64,000 nt of DNA. Source: an uncultured Methanobrevibacter sp. (GTDB lineage: Archaea; Methanobacteriota; Methanobacteria; Methanobacteriales; Methanobacteriaceae). Shown in pieces: positions 8,901 through 20,900 of the stretch. The stretch spans positions 1-64,000 of the forward strand of contig NZ_CACXNW010000006.1 of the NCBI RefSeq assembly GCF_902769175.1, in the 5' to 3' direction. The translations under genes and the position numbers were made by a program. Positions within the stretch are counted from its first letter, which is position 1. Every line of letters begins with the position of its first letter. The notes under the pieces were generated by a model. It saw nothing but the letters and a program-made list of their open reading frames with translations. It made no database searches and had not been told where the DNA came from.

Positions 8901-11900
8901 TGAAGAAGCAGAAAAATTCTATGACTCCATGTTGTCTGAAGCCAATGAAATTGCCCCTCTTTTAAGCAGTGTTGAAGGCAATGAAGCAGGAGCTTACTGT
9001 TTTGATTTATCAATTGAAAAAAATGAAATCCAAGACTTCCTAAAGGCCAACAATATTACTGAAAACATTTTATTCACAGAAGTTTTCGCATATGCCTTAT
9101 CCAGATTCACTGGAGACAGTCAAGTATTATTCAATATCCTAGACAACGGACGTGACACTTTAAACAATTATAAATCCATAGGCATGTTCGTGAATACCTT
9201 ACCATTGCTTGTTGATTGCCATGACAAGGAAATTAAATCCTATACACATGAAGTTAAGGAATTAATTTTAAAAGAATTATCCTATAACTTTTATCCATTT
9301 AGGATCTTAGCAAACAAATATAATATTAATTCTTCAATTCTATTCCAATACCTGCCTAATTCTGATGAAAACGATGAAACAGGCCTATTTTACAATGTTT
9401 CCGATTTGGATTTCACCATATTAAAAACTGATGATGAGAAATATTCAATAAAAGTCATATATTCAAGCCTCTATTCCATGGAAACTATAAAGCGATTTAC
9501 TGAATCATATAATATGATACTAAATCAAATCATAAAGGCGGATAAATTATCAGAAATAAGTTATACTGCAGGTTCAGACATTGAACTATTAAATGAATAC
9601 AACCAGACCGAACATGCCCTTGAGTACAATGACATTTTAGAGGCATTCAATGATAATCTTAGTCAAAATCCAAATAGCCCTCTTGTATCAATGAATGATA
9701 AAGTCTATAGTTATGCTGAAGGAGCATTTATTGCAGATAAGCTTTCAAAAGGATTAATTGAATTGAAAGTTGAAACAGGTGATTGTGTTGCATTTCTACT
9801 TGAACGCTCTGAAATTTATGTGCCTTGCATTTTAGGAATCATGTCTATGGGAGGAATTTATGTTCCTTTGGATGATAAGCTCCCTGATGAACGGATTAAT
9901 TTCATATTGGAAGATTGTGATGCTAACGTGATTGTTGCAAGTGATGAAACTTACGAACGTGTCTGCAGCTTAAGCCATAACTGTGATATCCTAAACATAT
10001 CTGAAATAATAAAAGGAGATACTGGAAAAAACCTCTCAAACACACCAAAAAATACAATAGATGAAACTGGAAAATCACTTAGTTTGCCTCTTGTTTACAG
10101 GGATATAGCCTGCATTTTGTATACCAGCGGTACAACTGGTATTCCTAAAGGTGTTAAAATTACCAGAAAATCCATACTTAACCTATCAGAGTTTTATATC
10201 AGAGCCTATGGCTTAAACAATGATGATGTTTATGGATTATTTGCTTCCATTGGCTTTGACGTATCCATAAAGGCCATATTCTCATCTATCTATGCAGGAG
10301 CCTGTTTATCAGTCATTCCAGGTGAAATTAAGTTGGATATAACTGCAATGAACGAATACTTCATCAAACAGGGAGTGACCCATACTGAAATTTCAACACA
10401 AGTTGCAAAACTGTTTATCGACCAAATTGATGAGACTTCACTTAAGGTGTTGACTACTGGTGGTGAAAACTTAGGTGAAAGTGAAATTGAAGTTGATTAT
10501 CGTTTTGTAGACTCATATGGACCAACAGAAGCATGTGTTGATGTAACAAGTATTGATTCAGATGAGAGGATTGACCCATCATCAATTGGTTTCCTCATTG
10601 ACAACACTAAAGCATATGTTTTAGATGAGGAGTTTAGACGAGCTCCTGTTGGAGCTGTTGGTGAACTGTACCTATCAGGTTATCAAATAGCTGACGGTTA
10701 CTTGAATCGTGAGGAAGAGACCGCTAAGGCATTCTTGAAAAATCCATTCAATGATAGTGAAGATTATCCCATAATGTATCGTACCGGTGATATGGTACGT
10801 GTTTTGCCGGATGGCTCTTTAGCTATTGTTGGTCGCCGTGACAGCCAAGTGAAAATCAGAGGAAACCGTGTAGAGCTAACTGAAGTAGAATCAAGCATAA
10901 GGGAAATGAAACATATCAAGGACGTTACTGTCCAAACTGTTAAAAAGGGCTCTAACAACGAGCTTGTTGCCTATGTTGTAACAGATAAGAAAATGGACAA
11001 AAACACCCTCAAAGAAGATCTTTGCGATTATATAGCAAAATCCAAACCAAGCTACATGGTCCCTTCATATGTAATGGCATTAGATGCCATCCCTCTAAAC
11101 GTTAATGGAAAAGTGGATAAGAATGCATTGCCTGAAATTGACTTAAGCAGTCTTCAGACAGAATATGTGGCCCCAAGAACAGAAAGAGAAAAGAAAGTCA
11201 CAGAAGCCTTTGAAAAGGCATTCGATATGGAAAGCATAGGAATTTACGATGATTTCATACAATTAGGGGGAGAATCATTAACTGCCATCAAATTAGCATC
11301 ATATCTAGAGGAATATGAGATTTCAATAGCAGCCATACTAAGATTAGGTACACCTTATGCTATAGCTAAAAACATGAAAGAAATCACATATGACTTAAAT
11401 ATCTTCTCATTAGAATCAGGATGTCCTTTAAACGAATCACAATTAAACGTATACCTGGATATTGCAGCTAAGGGCAAAGTGAATTCATATCTCATGCCAT
11501 TAGCTATGGAAATCCCTAAAAAATATGACACAGCCAGAATTAACACTGCTTTAGAAGAGATGATGAATGTCCACCCTATTTTAGGAATGTGCGTTAGCGA
11601 CGAATACGATGTTCCATATTTAGTCAAAGGAAATAAGCCACAAATAATCTTTAAAACCAATATTAAAGAGGAATCTGTCATTGAATTTTTAACCAAGCCA
11701 TTTGACTTGCATAAAAGTTTATGCAGATTCCTAATCATGGAAGAAGAGGATAAGCATTCACTCTTAGCGGTTTTCCACCACATCATTTTTGATGCACTGT
11801 CAAACAATGTATTCAAAGAAGACCTATTGGCGATACTTGAAGGAGAAACCATCGACATTGATGATTCTTTCTTAAAAGTCTCAGCATTCAGCCAAGAAAT

Positions 11901-14900
11901 GCAAAATTCAGATGAAACCGAATCCGCTAAAGACTTTTACGAATCAATGCTGGCAGAAAGTGATGAAACTGGCCTGTTTTTAGAAAGTGTTAACAGTGAT
12001 GGCCCAGGATCAATAGAAAAGGACATGGACTTGAAGCATGATTCAATTAAGCCGTTCCTAATTGAACAGGGCATAAGTGAAAATGTGTTATTTACCAGCG
12101 TTTTTGCCTACACCTTATCCAGATATGTTGGCGGAGACTCTGTCCAGTTCAATATCATTGAAAATGGCCGTGACAGATTCAATAACTTCAACTCTATCGG
12201 AATGTATGTAAATACCTTGCCAATATTGGTTAACTGCAAAAACCAAAACATCTCATCATTCATGGACTATATGTCCAATTTGGTTTATGATGTAATGAAA
12301 TACAATTACTATCCATTCAGATTGCTTATAGACAAATACAATATTGATGCCAATATCATGTTCCAATACTTGCCTGATTGGACAATGGATACTGATAATG
12401 ATAATTATAATAAGAATATGGAAGATATCATACTTGGCCAAATGGATGACTTAATCGCTGATTTCACTGCAGAGCTTATCCAAAAGAATGAAAACTACAA
12501 ACTGCAAATAACATATTCCAACAAGTATTCAAGTGACTTTATTGAGCATTTCATCGAAAGCTATAAGCTCATCCTACAGGAAATGCTTAAAGTCGAGAAA
12601 TTAGGAGATATTGATTACATTACAGATAAGGATATAAAGCTTTTAGACAGCTATAACCAAACCGAATATGGATTTGAGCATAAGGATATTTTAGAGGCAT
12701 TTGACAATGGCTTGTCAAAATATTCAGACAATATCCTTGTAGGATATGAAAACAGAAGCTACACACATGGTGAAGGGGCATACATAGCAAATGAAATAGC
12801 AAACAAAATACACTCACTAAATATTGCTAAGCAGGACAAGGTTGCTTTAATTGTACCACGCTCAGAATGGTTCCTCCTTGCAAGTTTAGGGGTCTTAACT
12901 GCAGGAGCAATATATGTCCCAATCGATACCACATATCCTGATGATAGAATAATGCAAATGCTAAAGGACAGCCAAGCAAAAGGAGCAATAGTAAGTGAAC
13001 AAACAGAACAACGTGTAATGGACATAATCAACAAAAGCAAATTAGACATTAAAACATTAAACATGTCCAAAATAACAAAAAGCAATATAAAAAGCTCTAA
13101 ACACTTAAACTATGAAGCAGTCAATGAAAATGACATTGCCTGCATCCTATACACCAGTGGAACAACAGGTGTTCCTAAAGGGGTCTTAATCACCAGAAAG
13201 GCAATAAACAATTTTGTTTCATGGTATGTGAAAGAAACCGACTTCAATGATAATGACGTTTACGGAATGTACTGCTCATATGTATTCGACATGCATACAC
13301 ATGCATTATACTCTCCACTCATCACAGGAGGATCATTATATGTCGTTCCAGAAGATATCCGTCTAGACTTGAAAGCCTTAAACGATTATTTTGTAGAACA
13401 CAATTGTACCCACACATACATTACAAGCCAAGTGGGAAAGCTCTTTGCTGAAAGCGGCATGGAAACATCAATTAAGCTTTTATGCTTTGGAGGAATGAAG
13501 CTGGGAGAACTTAATGCACCAGACTCCATCGGTCCATTCGAATCATATGGCCCTTCAGAAAACTTAGCGATTTCAACAAGCATATTTGCAAATAAGCGTA
13601 TACACCCTTCAAGCATTGGTAAATTGGTCAATAATGTAAAAGCCTATGTGCTTGACAATGAACAACGCCAAGTGCCTATAGGTGCAGCAGGAGAACTATA
13701 CCTATCAGGTCACCAATTAACTCCAGGATACCTCAATCGTGAAGAAGAAAACAAAAAAGCATTCTTCAACAACCCATTCGACAATACAGAAGGATACAAA
13801 AAGATCTACAAAACAGGAGATATCGTCAGATTCCTGCCTGACGGCACATTAGGAATAATAGGACGCCGAGACAATCAAGTAAAAGTGAGAGGAAACCGTG
13901 TAGAATTAACTGAAGTCGAATCAACCATAAGAGAATTGGAATATGTTGAAGATGTAACAGTCCAAACAGTTAAAAGCAACAGCAATCATGAATTGGTAGC
14001 CTACATTGTATCAGAAGAGATGGAAGAAAACCATCTAAAGGAATCTGTCAGCGAATACATAAGCCAACACAAACCAGATTACATGATTCCATCCTTTATC
14101 ATAAAAATAAATGAAATTCCATTAACAGTCAATGGAAAAGTGGACAAGCAATCCTTACCTGAAGTGGATATGAACAGATTAAAAGCCGAATATGTTGCTC
14201 CAAGAACAGAAATCGAAGAAATAATCACAGACACATTCAAAACAATATTCAATGAAGAAAATATAGGCATATATGATGACTTCATCCGTCTCGGAGGAGA
14301 TTCAATCATTGCAATAAGAATGATTTCCTCCCTTCACAAGCAACACATTTCCTGTTCTGCTAAGGACATATTAACTTACAAAACACCTTACTTAATTTCA
14401 CAGCATGTAAAAATAGATGATTCAGTCAAGTCATATGAAAGCACAGAAGGAATAGTGGATCTTCTCCCTATTCAATCTTATTTCTTTGATCAAATCAATG
14501 AAAACAACTTCACACAGCAATTCGTATTGAAAATCAAAGAAGATTTAGATGTGGATATTTTGCAAAAATCATTTGATGAATTAGCAAATATTCATGACAT
14601 CTTACGTGCCGTATATAGGTTTGATGAGGATAATAATCCGATTCAGGAAATATTGCCGGTAAATACACATATCTGCGATATAAATGAACACTTCATAAAT
14701 GATAATTTCAACAATACACAAAAAGAACAAAAAACAACACCAAATAAACACAACAATACACAAAAAGAACAAAAAACAACACCAAATAAACACAACAATA
14801 CAGAAAATGAACAAGAACAATCCATATTAGATAAATTCAATGAAAGCATAAAGGATATCCTAATGGAATCCATCCAAAATATAAACATAAAGAGCAAGCT

Positions 14901-17900
14901 AATTGATATCAATTTAGTTCATCATAATAATGAAAATTATATGATTATAGTTGCTCATCACTTGATTATTGATGGAATAAGCTGGAATAATCTCCTTGTT
15001 GACTTAACAGAGATTTACCTTAAATTATCCAAAGGCGAAGAAATTGACATCTTAAGGCCTTATCCATATAAATACTGGGTTGACGATGTTAAAACATTAG
15101 TTGAAAGCATATCTGATGAGGAAAAGCAACATTGGACTAAAGTAAACAACCAATTAGATGACTCTCTCATTAAGGGAAATGCTAAAAATATTCTCCTAAA
15201 GATAGACAAAGATTACAATAAGGATAATCTATTGAACTTATCTGAAGAGGAGTATTTAGCATTAGCAATTGTTCGTGCTTATAAGAACACATACAATGAA
15301 GATGTCATTTTCAACCGTGAATCACATGGACGTGACGACAGCATAGCAAACATCAACCAAACCATAGGATGGTTTACAAGCCAATACCCGGTTACAGTTG
15401 AAACAAATAACGGCTATGACCCTATTTCACTAACAAATGACATATATAGCATCAAAACAGCTTTAAAAGATGTTAATAATTTAGGACTAAACTATGCTTC
15501 CTTGATTTACACTAGCCATGATTTGGAATTCAAGCATTGTCCAATAACCTTCAACTTCTTAGGAAATGAATTCATATTCAAAAATGAACTCTTTGAATCC
15601 ATTAATCATCTTATAACTGAAAATGATTCAAATGATATGAAGCCAATTGAATCAAAAACCTATGGAATTACCTTAAACATTGGCGATTTAGATGATTCAT
15701 ACATCATTGATGGAGAATATGCAGACAAGACCTATTTAAGTGAAAAATTTGATGAATTTATAGAAAACATCAAATCAGAATTAAGATTCATTGGAGAATA
15801 TGAATTTAAGGAAATCATTTGCAGCTTATCAGAACCACAATTAGGAATATACTTAGATGAAAAAGTTAATGAAAAAAGCACTGCATATTCTGTTCCAGGA
15901 ATTTTAGACTGTAAAGACAAATCTATGGAAGAAATTAAGGATGCAATCGATGCATTGATTGAAAAGCACCCTATCCTAAAGGGTAGAATATTAGATAATG
16001 ACTTGCCTCTTTTAGTTTGCGATACTTATCCAACAATTGAAACCGTCAATGAAAAAGACTATATGGAATTGATCAAGCCATTTGACTTAAATAAAAATTT
16101 AACTCGCTTCTATATAGTTAATAATGATGAAGGCAGATTCATATTATATGATATGCACCATATAATCAGCGATGCAAGCTCACGTATTATCATCAATAAT
16201 GAGTTAGAAGATATTTTAAATGGAAAAATAGACAATAAAACAGATTTAGACCTTAAAAAAGCAAACTCACAAAACAATACCGATTTAGACCTTAAAATAA
16301 ACCCAGAAAACAATAAAACAGATTTAGGATTTGTTTATGCAAGCTTAAATGACTTTGAATCCAAATTTAAAGCAGAATATGAATTAGCCCATGAATTCTT
16401 TATAGAACAATTTGCAGACATTGACGAAACCTACACAATATTAAATGATATAGACGGATCTAAAGGAAGCATAACTCTTCCTATTAGAGGAATCAAAGAT
16501 AAGATAGACTCATTTACACATGAAATAGGAATTACAACCAGCAACCTATTGAATAGTGTATTTGCATATACATACTCCCGTTTTACCGGTTCAGATAAAG
16601 TTTATTATACCTTTACAGAGCATGGACGTCATGAAAGCTACACACAAAATAGCTTAGGAATGTTTATCAGAACAATACCAATTATTGCAGACTGCAAAAA
16701 CAAGTCAGTAGAGGAATTTTTAGATGAAATGTCTGATTCAATCATAAATTCCATGATGAACAGCAATTATCCATTCAGATTGCTTGCAAAAGAATTCAAT
16801 CTAAACAATAATGTATCATTTGAATATAATTATGACTTAAATGATGTTTCTAACATTGGAGATGAAATGGAATTTAGTGAATATGCTGATACTGTTTCTG
16901 AATTCTCATGTGTTGTCAATGACTTAGAGGATGGTTTTGCAGTTAATCTCAGTCATTCAAACAGCTTTAGCCAAGATACAGCGATACGCTTTGTCAATGT
17001 GTTTAAGGAAATACTAATCCAAATTTTAGATAAGGAAGAATTATCTGACATCAATTATGTTTCCAATGATGATATAAAACTTTTAAATAACTACAACCAA
17101 ACAGAAAAGGTATTGAAATATGATAACATTTTAGATGCATTCAATGATAACCTTAGTCAAAACCCTAATGCCCCTCTTGTATCAATGAATGATAATAGCT
17201 TCACTTATGCTGAAGGAGCATTCATTGCAGATAAAATAGCTAATGATTTAAGGGCTTTAGGTGTTGGAATGGATGATAATGTTGCCTTTGTCTGTGAACG
17301 TAGCGAATATTACATGTTTGATGTCTTGTCAATTTTATCTCTTGGTGCAGTTCCAGTTCCTATCGATGATGCCCTTCCTGATGAAAGAATAAGGCTTATG
17401 ATAGAAGATTCAAGCTCAAAGGCGATTATTGTCAGCAATGCCACTTATGAAAGGGTTTGCAGCTTATCTGATGATATTGCTGTATTAAATGTTTCAGAAA
17501 TCATTGAAGGTAAAATAGGCCGCTTATCACATCTTCCTGTTTCAAATGGCAATTTGGCAGGAATCTTATATACCAGCGGTACAACCGGTGTACCTAAGGG
17601 AGTTAAAATCACTAAAAAGGCAGTTCTTAATTTAGCTGAACATTATGCAGAAGCTCAAAACTTAAGCAATGAAGATGTCTATGCCCTATATCCATCTATT
17701 GGTTTTGATGCAGGATATAAATCAATATTTAAGGTCCTCTATTCCGGATGTTCCCTAGCAATAGTTCCAGAAGAGATCAAATTGGATATGAAGAAGTTGA
17801 ATGATTATTTCATTAGGCATAATGTAGGCCATGTCTTCATTACCACTCAAGTAAGCAAGCTCTTTATGGATAGTGTTGAAGAGACTTCCTTGAAGGTATT

Positions 17901-20900
17901 GTCAGTTGGTGGAGAAAAGCTTGGAGAGTTTGAAAGCCCTGAAAGCTATCTCTTAATGGATGACTATGGTCCTACAGAGGCATTTGCATTTATAAGCTCA
18001 ATTGACAACTCCAAAAAGATTGATGACTCTTCTATAGGCAGCTTAAATATTAACTCTAAAGCATATATTTTAGATAATGAAGGCAGACAAGTTCCTGTTG
18101 GTGCTGTTGGTGAATTATACCTTGGAGGAAATCAAATAGCTGAAGGATATCTAAACAGAGAGGATGAAAACAGAAAAGCATTTGTCGATAATCCATTTGA
18201 TGAAAACCACAAGCTAATGTATCGTACTGGAGATATGGCAAGGATATTGCCTGATGGCACTTTAGGGCTTGTTGGACGTCGAGACAGTCAAGTAAAGATT
18301 AGAGGAAACCGTGTAGAGCTTACCGAAGTCGAATCAATTATAAGGGAATTGGATTATGTAGATGACCTTACTGTTCAAGTGTTTGACGGAAAGCTGGCAA
18401 GCTATATTGTAGCAAAGGACGATATCAGCGAGAAGGAGCTCTTTAGCTCTGTAACCGATTTTGTAGCTAAACATAAGCCAAATTATATGGTTCCATCATT
18501 TGTTGTCAAATTGGATTCAATCCCACTAACAATTAACGGAAAAGTCAATAAAAATGCATTGCCTAAGCCTGAATTAAGCGATATTGAAATAATAGCTCCT
18601 CAAAATGATATTGAAAAAGGATTGCTTGAGATTTGTCATGATTTAAGCAATGTTTCTAATTTCGGAGTTAAAACAAACCTATTCAATCTAGGATTTTCAT
18701 CACTTACCTTCATGAAGCTGAATCATGAAATACTAAAGGAATATGATGTGGATTTAGGTATTGGATTCCTATTGAACAATCCATATATACAAAAGATTGC
18801 AGAAGCTGTAATCAATAATGATTCCTATAGCCTAAAATCATATCCTCCGCAAAAATACTATCCATTAACCAGCATGCAAAGGACAATGGCAATATTTTCA
18901 CATAGTGACTTAAGCAAGCAAAAGTTTGTATTGCATGAGGTTGCCAGCTTAAATGAATTTAATGACGTGGATAAGCTTAAAAGTTCAATAATTAAGGTTA
19001 TTGACACACATGCATCAATGAAAGCCCAATTGCTTAAAAAAGATGATGAAATAATTCTAAAGCGTGATGATGACTTGGACATTAGCCAATTCATTGAAAT
19101 CAGGAAAGTTGATGAAATCACAGATGAGCTCCTTAATGATACAATATTTGAGTTCAATGATTTTGAAGATGCATTATTCCGCTTTACAATTTACCATACC
19201 TCAGATGAGGTAAAGCTGGTTTCCAATATCCATCACATAATAATGGATGTCTACTCCATAAAACTGTTTATTGAAGATGTAAAGCTAGCTTATGAGGGTA
19301 AAGAGATAGAAGAGGAAATCATTAATATGTATGACCTTACATTGAACGAATTGGAATACGAAAATACAATTCAATATAAGCAGTCAGAGGAATACTATTT
19401 AAATATCCTAAAGGAATATGAGGAAGTCAAGCTTCCTAAGAATCAGGAAGATTATTCATCAAAGGAAAATGCTAATGTTCAATCAATAGAGATTGATGAT
19501 ATTGAAATAGAAGAGTTTTGCAGTGAAAACAACATCTCACCAAGCATTCTATTTATGGCCTCAAGCCTCCTTGCCTTAGACAAATTTACATATTCTACCA
19601 TGTCCAGCTTAAGCAATATCTATAATGGACGATACAATGCCTCATTATATAAGACATATGGTGAATTGTCAAAAGAGCTATTGCTGATTGTCAATAGGGA
19701 TAATAGGGAAGAGACAGTCAAAAGCCTATTTGAAAAAATCAATGATTCATGGAACAATGCATTAAAGCATTCCATGTATCCGGTTGAAAGATTATATGAT
19801 AAGGAAAATATCAGTTCTACAATTACCTATAGGTATTTTGAAGATTTCGTCCCATCCTTCTTGGAATTTGAAGATCAAACATCCCAATTAACTGATATTG
19901 ATAGGGATTTGGAAATAGCATTTGTCAAAGAGAGTGAAAACAAGTTCCTTGCAAGCATAACTTATAATCAGGAATTATACACTGGAGAATATATGGAAAC
20001 ATTTTTAGATTCCATTAGGACAATAATTGAATTTATTGTGGATTCTGATGTAAATCATACCCGATTAAAGGACATTTCCCTATCAAATGAGTATCTTGGC
20101 GATTTCAGCGAGGACATTTACATACCTACACTTGTTGAATTGTTTGAAAAGCAAGTCTCAATCAATCCGGATAAGACTGCATTGATTGTCAATGATGAGG
20201 AAATCAGCTATTGGGAATTGAATCAAAATGCAAATAGGATTGCAAATAGGCTTATTGGCAAAGCACCTTCCAAATCCAATATTGTGGTCTTGCTTCCAAG
20301 AACTAAGGAATTGATGTATTCCATTTGGGGTATTCTTAAGGCAGGATGTGCATTCATACCATTGGATGAATCCTATCCTGAAGATAGAATAAAATATATT
20401 ATTGAAAACAGTGATTCATCAGTTGTAATAACAGATAAGGACTTGCCTAATTCAATTCATCCAAATGAATTGTTAAATGGAGAAAATGACACAAATACAA
20501 ATCTACAAGCTGATGACACAAACCCTAATCCAAATGAATTGTTAAATGGAGAAAATGACACAAATACAAATCTACAAGCTGATGACACAAACCCTGATTT
20601 AGACATATCCCCTAATGATGTAGCATATATCCTATACACTTCAGGTACAACCGGAAAGCCTAAGGGAGTTAAAGTGTCCCATAGGAATATTGTAAACATT
20701 ACAATGCCTAGTGAAGATAATAATCTTAATCAAGCATTTACAAAAGATATAAAACATCTCTTGACCTTAACTCATGTAAATTACACTCCATCAGTTATTG
20801 ATTATACAACTGCATTAACATCAGGCATAACAGTAGTTTATGCAAATAATGATGAAATAAAGAATATAAGTAGCCTAATCAAATTAATGGATAAGTATAA

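Noticed and set aside
14458-15780. Reading the domain after T3 as a normal condensation domain
   Set aside because: It carries the epimerisation-specific TIGWFTSQYPV block and follows a GGDS carrier; a separate C domain (C4) comes right after.
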